Assembly: GCA_027605045.1 (NCBI GenBank)
Contig: JAQFWX010000083.1
Span: forward strand, 62,001-126,000
Length of the DNA stretch: 64,000 nt
Direction of reading: 5' to 3'
DNA from: Phallus indusiatus
Lineage: Eukaryota; Basidiomycota; Agaricomycetes; Phallales; Phallaceae
Below, piece by piece: positions 1 through 11,831 of this stretch. The position numbers and the translations under genes were made by a program. The notes under the pieces were generated by a model that was not told where the DNA came from, ran no database searches, and was given only the letters and a program-made list of their open reading frames with translations. Within the stretch, counting starts at the first letter, position 1; the number at the start of each line of letters is the position of its first letter.

Positions 1-540
1 GACAACTGATATTGAACTTGAAGATCAACATGTCTACTGATATTTTAGAGGGGTCTAATGAATGGCTTCTATAGCTGAGGAAGAGGTCATACGTCTTCAA
101 CCCCCAAGCTTGACCCAAAGCATTCTGTTCTATAATAATTTATATGTCCAATTGGACAGTAACTCCGAGTGCACTCGAGCAAGTAACTTCGTAAGTTGCA
201 GGATCAAAGTCGTAGATTTGAGCCGGTGTCTATTAACAATCAAAGATTCCGGGTTGCCACTAATGGAAGGACGAGTGATCTTCGGATCGGCGTTGCCGCG
301 TTGAGCTTTCTTAATTAATGACGTCTCAGATCCCCGTCGTATGTAAGTAAGTATATCATGTGAAAAGATCAGCCCTGCATTGAGTATCTGTTAGTTGAGT
401 ATCGATACCGATACCTCACAATCCATTCTGTGCAAAATAAACCGATTTCTTCCTTTCCCCTTACTATTTCTCAAAACGGGAGAAAAAAATGTCTTTTTCG
501 TTCCTTATAGGAATTGCAGAGTCGCAGGGTTTGTCAAGAC
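1..540. other. Left edge, no gene recognised
   Basis: I see no supported gene here. A short open frame at 62-304 (80 codons) has no recognisable domain, no signal peptide and no splice signals that extend it. It is probably chance. The right part is the promoter side of the small secreted protein gene that starts at 679. Confidence 0.4.
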
Positions 541-547
541 AAAAGCG

Positions 548-554
548 TATAAAA
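548..554 (+). promoter_or_regulatory. TATA box of the small secreted protein gene
   Basis: A perfect TATAAAA lies about 125 bases before the ATG at 679. The spacing leaves room for a short 5' leader. This is inferred from motif and position only. Confidence 0.45.
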
Positions 555-678
555 TGCTGGCGGTAAATTGAGTTTTACATTATCAAACACATCACTCGTT
601 TTCCTCAAGTTCCCCAGAATATTCTGTCGTCTACACAAAGCACATTGGCAGCGTTTATTCTACCTTAAGATTTCTACG

Positions 679-927
679 ATGCAATTTACTTTGAAAGCGG
701 TTGTTGTATTCTTTTACACAGTTGCTATTATCTCTTCCGCACAGGCTGCGCCAACTGGTAAGGTCATTTGCTATATAACGAAATTATTTGTACTCACTTA
801 CATCTCAGCCGCAGAAGGATCAAGCGGAATGAATTCGGTAAATTACAGGGTTGACAATGCCTTGTCGAGAGTTGAGAAATTTACACGAACTTTGACAGCC
901 AAAACCGAGATGCGGCGTGGTCGGTAG
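679..927 (+). CDS. Small secreted protein, 65 residues
   Basis: This is a two-exon gene encoding about 65 residues. Exon 1 is 679-757, the intron is 758-808 (GTAAGG...CTCAG) and exon 2 is 809-927. The first 23 or so residues form a clear signal peptide: MQFTLKAVVVFFY, a hydrophobic core, then an SSAQA-A cleavage-like site. The mature part is only about 40 residues, hydrophilic, basic at the end (MRRGR) and has no cysteines, unlike many cysteine-stabilised fungal effectors. A TATA box lies upstream and AATAAA-like signals lie downstream. I do not recognise the family. It could be a small secreted effector-like protein or a secreted peptide precursor. The ATG at 679 was chosen because it gives the signal peptide; an in-frame upstream ATG at 568 would add an unrelated extension. 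Confidence 0.6.
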   Translation: MQFTLKAVVVFFYTVAIISSAQAAPTGKVICYITKLFVLTYISAAEGSSGMNSVNYRVDNALSRVEKFTRTLTAKTEMRRGR

Positions 928-1424
928 CCAATCTTGTACGTATAAATCGATTATATTTTACCTGCTTATATTTATATTCTCTCTTAGGCAATTAAAAAAA
1001 ACAAAAATAAATACCTTTGTCTTTGTGGTTGCATCTTTTTCAGGGGTAAGTATTTCGTCTTGCTTTGGTAATAGACGAGTGGGAGACTAATCCCAATCGA
1101 ACTCAGAATTCCATTCTGTTAGACTTCAAAGACATGATTCGCAAGTTTGTTATTTCGGTTATTTCGGTATTTAAAGACTAGTATCTCCGTATCTATATAC
1201 CCAATTTGTAAATTTACCAGTTTAAAACGACGCTCGTAAGATATTATCATACATGAAACGGCTTTCATATTATAACATTGGTTGATTGACTATGTAAAGC
1301 TGTATTTTCAGGCTTTCTATACCTTCTTCACTGGGACGCGCAACTAGACATGATACAAAACAGTCAATAATAGGAACGGCGTCTCGCCGCCAATTAAAGA
1401 TCGCATTACCATTAAAAATAAGCT
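928..1424. other. Intergenic, convergent 3' ends
   Basis: This 0.5 kb holds the AT-rich 3' flank of the small secreted protein gene and the 3' flank of the minus-strand dehydrogenase. I see no further gene. Confidence 0.4.
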
Positions 1425-2964
1425 TTACCTTTTTTCAAACGCGATAACTTGTTCATTCAACCATTGTTTTAGCTGTTCTTGTACCTCTACATTGCTCGCC
1501 CTAGGGTCTGCTCGACCAATCCGGGCCCAAGGTTGGAAAAACTGAGAGTCATTATTCTTAGCGCAGCTTGACAAGGCGATAAATAAGGAAGACTGGCTGA
1601 CTTTTCCGTTAATTTCATCAGCTGGAACGACCGTCGCCGCAAAGAGAGAGGTGTAAGCCCCAAGGCTGTTTCATTGTCAGGTATCATAGATTCACATGAA
1701 CTGGTAGCTAGGTGAACTTACGGTGGAGGATGAAACACCATATTTGACAAGACTTGAGAGATTGAAGACATGTGTCTATATTTAAACCAGTACTGATTTT
1801 ATTGTAACTTCCACCAAACAGACTTACCGGAAGATATTGGTTTTAATATGGCCGGGATTCAAAGCGCATGAGACGATTTTATCTCCGTAGTCTCGAGTCA
1901 GAAAATTTGACATAAGGACATTCCCCTTAACGTATTCATTAAAGGGCATGTTTAAATTTGAAAAGACTGAAAACGCATAAATTTACCATTTTACTGACGC
2001 CATACAAGTTCCAGTTATTAGGAAATCCGAGGTTCTCGATCGCTTTCATCCTATCTTCCCCGCCCTCGAGAACTTTCCAGTCTATACCTGTTTCTCCGGG
2101 AGACGCGAGTGTATGTATAACGGAAGATACGTTGATGACTCGAGCTTTTTCTTTATGGTAAATAGTGGAACGCTCCAGAGCAGGGAGTAAGAGGATCTAT
2201 TATGAGGGAAACACGTTTTGGCTTTCCATCCAGAAATTCTCGAAGAGATTTTAAGCCTACAGTGAAATAGTAGTGCCCCAGTACATTGGTACCTATAACC
2301 ATGGGAATTATGGGAAAGCTAAGAGGTGTATGTGATATTTCATACCAAACTCTGTTGAGTATGTCATCTGGTCATCCTAGCTTGGCGAAAGAGTTTCCGA
2401 GATATTAGCACTTACGAAGATCATATCCTTGCTTAGTTAGTAATTCAAATGGCGCAAGCATTACGCCTCTAATAAATTATATTACTTTGTGTTTACCAAT
2501 ATGTCAATTATTAACTAGACATACGCGTTGTTAATCAAAATGTCTACCCTTTTTTCTTTGACAAGTATCTCGGTTGATGCCTGTTTCACGCTAGCGAGAT
2601 CGCTCAAGTCCAATTCCAAGACTAAGCTTTCTCCAATTATAAGTGTTTCTGAGGATTCGCTTTTTAATTCGTTCTGGATGGTTTCAACTGCTCTTTTGCC
2701 CTTTTCCACGTTTCGACATGCCAGATACACCTTTGCGTTCTTGCGTAACAGCTCTTTCGCGGTATAAAACCCAACACCAGAGTTCGCGCCTGTAACGATT
2801 GCAACCTAGATTGAATGAATGAGAGTCGAGATACCACAAAATGAGATTGATGTAACTTTTCCTGTTAGATCAGGGATGTCTCTTTGTGGATTGAACGCAG
2901 ATGCGGGAGGACATTGTTGAGACAACGGTGAGTATGGCGCAATGCGGGCGAGAACGTTACCCAT
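1425..2964 (-). CDS. Short-chain dehydrogenase/reductase (retinol dehydrogenase-like)
   Basis: An NAD(P)-dependent oxidoreductase of the classical SDR family, in the retinol-dehydrogenase/WW-oxidoreductase-like group common in fungi. About seven short exons can be joined on the minus strand. In order they show DLTGK-VAIVTGANSGVGF (TGxxxGxG cofactor loop), YLACRN, a LDLSDL segment, ILINNAG (NNAG), a VINVSSVIH strand with the catalytic Ser, YGVSK (catalytic Tyr and Lys), then LNPGHIKT. The tail FFQPWARIG...WLNEQVIAFEKR is typical of this fungal group. I start at 2964 (MGNVLAR); an in-frame ATG at 3066 would add about 34 residues with no clear role. The reading frame looks intact. The substrate cannot be told from sequence. 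Confidence 0.85.
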
Positions 2965-4419
2965 GAGATCGTATGCCAACTTTAAGCCTAGGTGCATATA
3001 AATACTTTCTCCTTCTCGTGGGTTACAGAAGTCCTTATGCGTTCGATCAACGATAATGAGATTCAAGCCAATAGCTCGCTTTCAATGGCGACGTCGAATC
3101 TCATAATCAATTTGTATCACATGCACCACGTGCATATAATTCATTCATATAATTCATTCCTACTTATCGCTGACACCGACCTCAGACTCCGGAGGGTAGA
3201 CTTCATATATATATATAATATGTTGGTTCATTGATTTGCCAGCAATTGAGTCGTTGTTGCGGGACAATATCAGTCCAGTTATGTAGCACGCGCTTTACGC
3301 CTTATAGGCTCTTCCCTGGCATGATCCGCGCCACGTCGAAGGATTTTTTTTGGCAACGGTGGGAGACATGAAGAGAAATTAGCCAAGAAGCGTCCATTAT
3401 GTAACGTCGGAGTCTATGGTGTCGGAGTCTCTAAACGGAAAGGAAGATGCAATTGTCTATGTACTCCTTTCCTCACCGTCGTCGGCAGAAAACCCTCGCC
3501 GAAAAACTGGCGGAGGGGTATGTCTTGAACAACGGGTCTCGAAACTTGGAGGCTCAGTAGAGAGAAGGAATGATGTTGGAATATGAGTTACTCCTGTATA
3601 TAGTAGCTAGTCACAGCGCTTATAGAGCTACACCTTTGTGTCCGCTACTTCATCGTCCTGGGATTCCAACAAATGACAGCAAGGATCGGCCAGTTCTGGT
3701 GAAAAAATGCAAGTTACGAGCCGATCCAAGAATCCATTGTTATCCATTAATCATTAATCACTGATGAAGCGCGGTAGTACTGTACGATCAGGTTTCGTGC
3801 TCTTTCTAAGGAAATCTTTACACGTGATTATTGCTAGTCAGAGTAGACTGGGAAATCTCCGACAAAATGCCCCAGTGAGGTGACCTTTCCGCGTTATATA
3901 TCTATAAATTTCGAGCTTTCTAATCTATTTATAAAACACAATCCAAGTATTATATTCAAAGGCTTGTGTCGTCAAGCTGCGTTATCTCAGACTGTAACTA
4001 ACTGCCCCGATGGAGAAGCGGCTAATCGTGAACGTGGTCAACGAAGTCTGGGGGAGTTGTTTCAATGATCCTTAGCTATTTGATGAGGTCAATACGTACA
4101 TCTCGATATTGATACTTATCCCCCTTGACAGTTAATAACTCCTGCCCATAATTTGGGTTAAAATGTACTAGCGTTCCGGTGACAATAATGGATTATCTGA
4201 ATATGTAGCCACCAAATTCGGCTGACCTCATGGAATCATTGTTACGCCGAGCGTTAACACCATTAATAAAAGCAGGGTAGATATTTCAACATTTACATCA
4301 ACGGAACAGCGGAACCACAAATATAGCTAAATTTTGAAACAAAAATACCGGGCATGAATGGCATCCAGACAAACCGACGAATCGAATGAGCTTGGTTAAT
4401 ACATTTTTTGCTATTGTAA
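2965..4419. other. Intergenic between dehydrogenase and receptor-like array
   Basis: About 1.45 kb. It is the upstream region of the minus-strand dehydrogenase, with an AT microsatellite near 3208-3220, and the 3' flank of array copy A. Short open frames at 3570-3764 and 3880-4068 have no domain, signal peptide or convincing splice sites. I see no gene. Confidence 0.4.
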
Positions 4420-6414
4420 TTACGGAGTAGGAGGTTGCCAATTGGCGTTATACACTGGAGGCAACCTCGTCTGTATAATTCGACCTGCGTCGCTTTCTTG
4501 TAAATAGTACGTTTGAGTGATAAGAGTATTTCCTTGTGGCTGGCCCGATGGATCTCCAAGAATGATCGTCGGAGGGGGAGCATTCAATATCGGGCTTGGT
4601 GGTCCTGGAGCCGCATGATCCTGAGAGCTTGTTAGGGAATGTCTTGAGCCAACCGTGACAGACTCTGAAGGAGAATTGCTATGCAGCGTTGATTGATCGC
4701 TTGGTCGCGTGCTAGGCATAGATCTTCCCTCCAACCGACTTTTACGATGATGAGAAGGGTAGCTTACGATGCTGGAACCGGGAGATTGAAAACTGGATGA
4801 GGAGTCCTCTGTAATTCGGGGTAAAATGAAAGGCGATATGCCGGTATTAGTACTTCTAGATTCACGGGATAATATAGTACTTGGTCGGAAACTGCTCCGT
4901 TCTTCTTCGTTGGCCGTGGAAGAGCGGGAGGAGTAACGGCGCGAGCGACGGAGAAGAATGAAACCGACCAAAGCAAGAACTATTAGGCCGCCTATACCTC
5001 CTACTACACCTCCAACAACAGCTCCAACCGGAAAGGATTGTGATTGTGAGATACTGGAGCTTCCGCTGCTTGTAGTTGTCGTTGATGTTGAGGAGGAAGT
5101 AGAGATTGAAGTTGTCGTCGGCACGGTGAATGAGGGATCGGGACTAGGAACACCACTGGCGAATCTACATCAATTGTCATAAAGGTCATTTCGCTTCAGT
5201 ACTCAAACAAAAAACGTACTCCTGGCTACTCCGTACCACCGCGTAGTCAATGTAAAGAGGTCTACCGGCGTTGGTGACAGTATTGGTTAGTGTTACAACA
5301 TGTGTTTTGTTTTCATCTAAACCGTCCATGTAATAGAGTAAGGTTTGCGGATGTTGCTGTTGACTATTTAAATCCACGTTTGGACCCGCCAAATCTCTTG
5401 GAAGTTGGTCATCAATCTGTACTTTGAATGGTGCGTTAACATAAAGCCCGTAAAGTTCCTGAAAGTATTCAAGTCATTCAGTTTCGAACTCGTCTTGAAA
5501 GTTAATGGATTAAGGCGTACAACGGAGCTTCCTTGAAAGAAGAACGAAACACTGTCTCCCGCCTGTGTGGACAAGTGCAGAGAATTATTCAAGGCTGTTC
5601 CAGAAAACATGGTAGACCAATCCGTAGAACTATTGTAAACAAAAAAGGAAGACTCGTCGTCAATCGTCACATTGGAAATGGGGCCATTGTAACTATGAAA
5701 GAATATCCAGATTTGAGAAAGATGTGTTGTCTTTAATATCTTGCGTTTCGGAGTGTCAACTCACCCGGAAGGGCCAATCTCTCTGCCAATAGAGAAAAAG
5801 TCCACGTCGAAAAAATTCCCTTGGGAGGTAGGATTGTTGGTAATCACAGCCGTATGTTGCCCATAAGTTAAGTTTTGAGCGTTCCAAAGAGCGAACTGAA
5901 AAATATTGTTGCCATTTCCATCCCCGGTGAACCCGGGTTCGTCGTTGTCCAGCACGACAGTGTAATTTCCGTGATTAGGTCGCTTCGCACTGCATATAAT
6001 GATTATGTTCTTCTCGACAATATAATTTCCGTTTGCGTCCCTTGGCTTACCCGTATAATGTTATGCTGTCACCTTGATTTCGAAATGAGCTAACAAGTGA
6101 GGCGATGAGTAGAGTATCCTCACGTACCTAAGAAGGTCAAGGTGGCGGATGCACCAGCCGTGAAGGTCACCTTGAAAGATCCTTGTGAATAATCCGCAGC
6201 GAAAGAGTCGTTGGTCGGACTGCCTAGTAGCCGCGTGGTTGGTTTAATGAAGGCAAACTTTACGAAGAACCTTGCTCACCTTCCACCCACTGCCCTTCGG
6301 AATAACTTATGAGAGGCGATGGATCTAGCATATTTAAACTCTTAAAATCCCGACTACTTTGTGCTAACCAAGATGTCTAAATTTACCTTGAAATGTGAAA
6401 TTCAAAAATGTCAT
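4420..6414 (-). CDS. Array copy A: two-domain single-pass membrane protein with PPxY tail
   Basis: Member of a six-copy tandem family, about 520 residues. Exon 1 is only 28 nt (6414-6387; MTFLNFTFQ). The next exons give DPSPLISYSEGQWVEG and then a 22-nt microexon at 6072-6051 (GDSITLYG). Repeat 1 continues with SAKRPNHGNYTVVLD and WNAQNLTYGQHTAVITN; repeat 2 carries VTIDDESSFFVY, ELYGLY and LDENKTHVVTLTN. Both repeats look like beta-sandwich (galactose-binding-like) domains. A Ser/Thr stalk (TTTSISTSSS) leads into a glycine-rich helix (about nt 5034-4944; GAVVGGVVGG) with an RRSRR stop-transfer. The 160-residue tail ends QESDAGR...LPPVYNAN, a PPxY-like motif. A cell-surface sensor or adhesin is plausible by architecture. 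No signal peptide is visible. The ligand is unknown. Confidence 0.8.
6051..6072 (-). other. 22-nt coding microexon of copy A
   Basis: A 22-nt exon flanked by an AG acceptor (ATCAAG) and a GTAAGC donor encodes GDSITLYG across its borders. Equivalent 22-nt exons (GNSITIYG, GNSITVYG, GNGITLFG) can be read in the other copies. The conserved length and the strand-like peptide support it as coding. Confidence 0.7.
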
Positions 6415-7809
6415 CACAAAGGATGAAGGTAAAGAGGAAATAAGCGAAGAATTAAGAAAGGGAGGTAAAATATGAAGGAGAAAGGAATTTTGGTCGTACC
6501 GTGAGTAGAACAGTAAGCGCTAGAATCTATCAAAGCTATGATGGGCGCAATGAGTGGATCAGAACGACAGGCATCAACGAAGGGAAACATCCGATTGGCC
6601 TAGTAAGTGTATGCACATAATGAACGGAGTGAACCAACGACCATCAAAATTTGATATGATTCCATCACCTCAATAGAGTCGGCGCGTTACGATTGGATTT
6701 TCGATATTCGTTAGGAAAATCACTCTTGCAATTGGAAGATAGACTCATCTGAGATATTCGGCAGTTGCTAAGAATGAAGGACGAATCATAACGGTCCATT
6801 TGGGGGTTGGAACTTGAAACTTGAAGCTGATATGAGCGTACATCTCGTCTCGATGTCGATCTGTATGTCAAATGTAAGCCATAAGAAGCCGTCCACCTTG
6901 TAATTACCATGCGCTTTTGAGTAAATGAGTATTGAAAAACGTGTGCAGGTTGCTCCAACCTGAGACCCGAATGCAGGCCCCATCAAGCAAAGTTATCGAC
7001 TTGTCCACGTGTGTGTTATGTAATTATAATCGAATTCTTCCTCGTGATCGCTGCGCTGCCGCCTCTCAGGCTCTGCTCTCCTTTCAGCCTTGCAGTTTTC
7101 CTTCGGTTCGATTGGTTGAACATATATGGTTTCGAATATATTTTGAAAAAACCGCTTATCGCCGGTCTCATAATAATGAGTGTCTGGGTTCTTAAGCGTA
7201 GCCGCCGTACCCTTCATATTGCCTTCATCTCGTCAAGTAATCTGGCACATCTTTTGCCATATCAGATACAACGGTGTCTCCGCTCTTCCTGTTTGACGTG
7301 ACGAACTCCATTATCCTCCAAGAATTCAAACTAGTCCGACGACGAAATTAAGTGAATTCACAGGGAAGGTGCATTGTGTCAACGAAGCATACTAGTAGGG
7401 CTAGTAGGGGGGTGCTTAAACCATCCTCAAGGGTTTTTGAGGTCAGCATATATGTATATGACTCTGTATTTTCACTCGATTGCTACTAATTTTCGTCCCG
7501 CAGACATCCTATTTCTTCTGGAAAAGAAAATATAGTAGGTTATGGATTTATAACCCAAGAGTTTAATACTAGACCTCGAATAATACAAGCCGGACAGTCC
7601 TCTTGGCACACAAAGGAATTGAATAAGAAAATTTAGGATCACCAGCAGATTTACAGATGGGGTCAAGTCCGCAGCCTTGGAAAATGAAATTTAAATATGC
7701 TATTTACTAGCGACCGCGATACAACATAATAATAATAATTTGGTATATTAGCGACTGCATGACCTTCTTTAATTATTCACACTTCACCATTACGATAAAT
7801 CGCAAGTCG
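6415..7809. other. Spacer between array copies A and B
   Basis: About 1.4 kb. It contains the promoter side of copy A and the 3' flank of copy B. Open frames at 6665-7301 overlap one another on both strands and have no recognisable content. I see no gene, no repeat and no remnant of another array copy. Confidence 0.4.
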
Positions 7810-9659
7810 TCAACCAACATTATACATTGGCGGCAGGCTTGTTTGCATGACTTGACCAGCGTCACTTTCTTGAATATATAATTGGGTGACAGAAGCATTC
7901 CCTGGTTGGCCTTGTTGGGCCGGCGGGTTTCCAAGGATTTCATTTGTGACTAAAGCTGAAGAAAAGTGGCTTTGTGGCCCTGGGGTTGATTGATCAAGTG
8001 GTTGTGTAGGTCTTTCTTCCAGTGGGATTTTATGATGACCTGCGCTGGATCCTGGTCCTGGAGGCTGGAGACCGGATGTACAGCCCTCGTTGCCTCGGAA
8101 GAGAACAAAGGGCGTTATTCCGGCTCGTCCGGCTTCATTGTACATGACACTTGGCCCGAAATTTCCTTGGACTTTGTTCTTTGACTTGAAGAACTGAGAA
8201 TATTGATGGGAAAGGACGAATCCGAGCAAGATAAAAATTATCAATCCGCTCACACCGCCTACAACACCTCCAACAACTGCGGCAACTGGAAAGGGCCGTG
8301 ACTGTAAACCAGCTGAGCTGAGGCCTTCGGTGTTTGTCGTTGATGATGTAGAGGATTGCGTAAGCGTTGAATTTGGCGTTGACGTGGTGGATCCAGAATT
8401 GAGATTAGGGCTGTTGTCAGAGATGGGACTGTTGTTAGAGAATCTATAGTAATGATCATTAAAATTGATCGGTCTCTTCGAAGAAGACGTACTTCTGACT
8501 GCTCCAAACGACCGCGTAGTCAATATAAAGGGGTCTACCGACTCGGAGGTTGGTGAAAGCATTAGTTAATGTCACAATGTGCGTTTTATTTTCATCTAGG
8601 CCGTCCATGTAATAGAGTAGAGTTTTCGGATGTTGTTGTTGTTCATTCAAATCTACATTTGGTCCTTGTAAAGCTCTTGGAAGCTGGTTATCGACCTGCA
8701 CTTGAAATGGTGCATTGGCGTAAAGTCCATAAAGTTCCTAAACAAAACAGATAGACAAAGTGAGTTCATATGTCTCTTTCTCGCAAGAAAAAAAGAGGCA
8801 TACAATAGAACTTCCCTGAAAATGTAATGAAACACTAGCTCCGTACTCTATGGTGCTATGGAGGGAAGAGTTAACAGCGGTTGAAGAAAAGCTAGGTGAC
8901 CAAGATCCGTTGTAGATGAAGAAGGGGGACGCATCGTCGATGGTTAAATTAAAAACTGGACCAGTATAACTGTGTACAAGCAAATTGAGCAGAACATCCA
9001 TTGAAACACGGGCATGTGTGTTAACCTACCCAGGTGGCCCAATTTTCCTACCTATCGATATGTAATCCACGTCTAAATAGTTCCCCTGAGAGGTTGGAAG
9101 ATTTGTAAGTGTAACCATATGTTGCTCATAAGTCAAGTTTTGAGCGTTCCAAAGAGCGAGCTGAAAAATATCGTTGCCGTTTCCATCGCCAGTAAACCCG
9201 GGCTCGTCGTCGTCCAGCACGACAGTGTAATTTCCGTGATTAGGTCGCTTCGCACTGTATATTATGTTCTTCTCGATGAGCTCGACACAAGATGACTTCT
9301 CGTCTCTTGGCTTACCCGTATATTGTTATACTGTCACCTTTCAACACTGAGTTAAAGAATGAGATATCAGATAAACGATCCTCAAGTACCTAAAAAGGTG
9401 AAAGTGGCAGATGCACCAGGTTCCGATGTCACTTTGAAAGATCCTTGTGAATAATTCAAAAAGAAACTGTCATTTGTTGGACTGCCTATTGAATCGATGT
9501 CTATGTAATAGGCGTAAGTTTGAAGCGACACAATCACCTTCCACCCATTGTCCGTCTGAATAAGTTATTATTGGGGATGGGTCTATATAATAAAACATTT
9601 TAATTAAAATCCGGCTCGAGTGTCGATTTACCTTGAAATGTGAAATTAAGGAAGGTCAT
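7810..9659 (-). CDS. Array copy B: two-domain single-pass membrane protein with PPxY tail
   Basis: Second copy, about 520 residues, with the same exon plan as copy A, starting with the 28-nt exon (ATG at 9659, MTFLNFTFQ). Repeat 1 shows LDDDEPGFTGDGNGND and AQNLTYEQHMVTLTN. Repeat 2 shows VFNLTIDDASPFFIYNGSW, GPNVDLNEQQQHPKT and DENKTHIVTLTN. The stalk is Ser/Thr/Asn-rich (STLTQSSTSSTTNTEG), followed by a helix with AAVVGGVVGGVSG. The tail ends YIQESDAGQVMQTSLPPMY. Repeat 2 is most like that of copy C, suggesting recent duplication or gene conversion. A SINE lies about 200 bases before the start codon and could affect the promoter. Both conserved N-glycosylation sites (NLT, NKT) are present. 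Function unknown. Confidence 0.8.
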
Positions 9660-11831
9660 CTCGAGAAGTAAATTTTCGAAGGATGAAGAGATTATGGGGT
9701 TATAGAACTTTTACATAGGCTCACAAAGGTCCGCAAAAATAAGGAATTAAATCTAGCTGTACAGAGACCGCCTGAATCCAGATGAGTCGAACGGTACTAT
9801 TGATGGGTTTGAATCCTCGGAAACGAATTCGCTTAGGGTTCAGCTGTTTCAAAGCCTGTTTTTTTTTTTTTTGTTTTTGGTGGAGCTTAAAGATAGTTTT
9901 CGAACAAGAGTGTCATTTGACACCCCTTGTCAACTCAGTCCACTACCCTAACTAACCGAGCGGAGAAATGCATTTAGGCACACCTAGATAGGTAGTGTGG
10001 GACTCGTCCCCAATACCCACTAAAACTCTGCTCTGCGGTAACAGAGGCCTACATAGCGGCGTGTGTGAGGGGATTCGAACTCACATTCGGATGAAGGACA
10101 CCCCTGACATAATCAGAGACACCCCCCGGTGATGGTACCGCTAATCCATCACCCCCCCTTCAAAGCCTGTTTTAAAAGAGTCTAACAAATCATTCAGTGT
10201 TTTGGATACAAAACAAAAGGGGAAAAGTGGCGCTTGGCAGGCATATATGTAATAACCAAACTGGATTCCTTCCATTGACATAGAGTGGGGATATTGTCTT
10301 CTCCACAACCCCCAGAAGTAAAGCTGCTAATTGGGATTACTAAGATTTAGCGTCCTCAAATTACTGGTTTATAAATATAAACTGCAATTAAACTGCAGTT
10401 GGCGCGTCAAGTACTTACCGATTTCGGACAGAGTTTGAACAGAACCAGCCCACTGGCAGTGTACTATGATCACGGAATTTCTGTGATGGTGAAGGTATTA
10501 GTTATCTTGACAAAGGCTTAGAGATGGAAGGCGATGGTTTCTTGGAATCAACACTATCGTCTCCGACTCTTGACAGCTGAAGCGCTGCAGTTTGTAACTT
10601 AAAATGCTCCCCAGCTAACACGAGTGCATGTCTTGTCTCCAATCTCAGTTTCAGGCGACTCGGACAGTTATTGAAGGACATGAGGTAAAACTCTTGTTTC
10701 ACATCTCCCATATTACCAGCGGAGAGTGGCGTATACAAAAACCGAGATATGAAATTCAGAAAATGCGTACAGAAGCACGCTTATTCGCGGTCTGGTCAAA
10801 TTATAATGTTGATAGTATGCACATTTTCTGATCGGGGCAGCCTAATTATGCCATTGTAACAATGTAACAATCTGTTTATTATACATATTTACACAAATAA
10901 AACACAATAATAAAATCGAACACGATCAATCAAATACCATGTACATGCGTGTTTGTCCGCGTTCGCCGGAATTTCGTGTCCCGTAGTCTCAGATATCAAC
11001 AGCAGTCTGCGTTCACCTCACCATTGGCTTGAGATTCAGCAGCTGAGAATTGATGGTCGTGCTGCTTACTGTTACCAATTGCTGTCATTGAAACAAGGGA
11101 GTTGGCATCTTCCCCATGGTGTCTCGGTTGGCCGGCGATAGCACTTCATGTACCTAATCGGTTATCAAAGGTTTGTTTCTTTGTCTGACGTCCGTTGCTA
11201 TTAAAAATGAGGGGATTTTTCTGTAGCCACGTCTACGTCTCAATTGTGGAACTGCCAGTGTCTGAAGCTTCTTACCCTTGGCCTCGTGAGATGTTACCTG
11301 AGATCTCGACAGCCCATAGTACACCAACTACCGGTAACTATTAGACTGACACCGACTAGCTGAAAAAGCTTGAATTGATCACGGATACAGGCAATTTGGA
11401 CATGAAGTCTAAGGTTAGCATCGTAAAACTGGAGTTTGGGTCATAATTGCTGATTACGAAACCACATAATATGAAAGTAAAGAGAGCAGCTTGATCTAAA
11501 TAGATACAGGAGGCTTTTCAATAGAATAAATCCAGAGCTCAATCAATGCAAGTCGTTTGATTTCAAACACTGGGAGTTGAGCATATAGCTCCAATCCGAT
11601 TTATTGCATTGAATTCATATATTAGTTCATATAGTTCAACACGTTCAAGGAAGAGGAAAGAGAATCAGTCTAAGACTTATTATTAGTTGCCCCACACAAC
11701 CAGTAGAACTTCAAGAATGTTTCCAGTTCAAGAACATCTTCAATCCCATCGACTCAGTATGCCACGCTAAACCAAAGGAGAGTGTATATTAAAAAGATGC
11801 TATTTGTAATATATTGGAGGTCATGATTTCC
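9660..11831. other. Spacer between array copies B and C, with SINE
   Basis: About 2.2 kb. It holds the promoter side of copy B, the SINE at 9863-10158 and the 3' flank of copy C. Open frames at 10502-10738 and 10953-11141 have no recognisable domain. A run of AT-rich sequence near 10860-10930 looks like 3'-UTR or non-coding DNA. No further gene is seen. Confidence 0.4.
9863..10158 (-). mobile_element. tRNA-derived SINE with 15-bp target duplication
   Basis: On the minus strand a tRNA-like head begins with a G-run at 10158. It has an RNA polymerase III box A (TGGATTAGCGG, 10148-10138) and a perfect box B (GTTCGAATCC, 10080-10071), about 57 nt apart. An unrelated body of some 170 nt follows, and the element ends in an A-rich tail, seen as the T-run with one G at about 9863-9878. 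A perfect 15-bp direct repeat, TTCAAAGCCTGTTTT, flanks it at 9848-9862 and 10159-10173. Head, A-tail and target duplication together define a SINE. The length is about 296 bp. The partner LINE is not in the window. Confidence 0.85.

Noticed and set aside
10060..10158. A tRNA gene on the minus strand (box A and box B present)
   Set aside because: The arms do not fold into a full cloverleaf with a clear anticodon loop. The tRNA-like head continues into a body with an A-tail and lies within a 15-bp target duplication, so it is a SINE.
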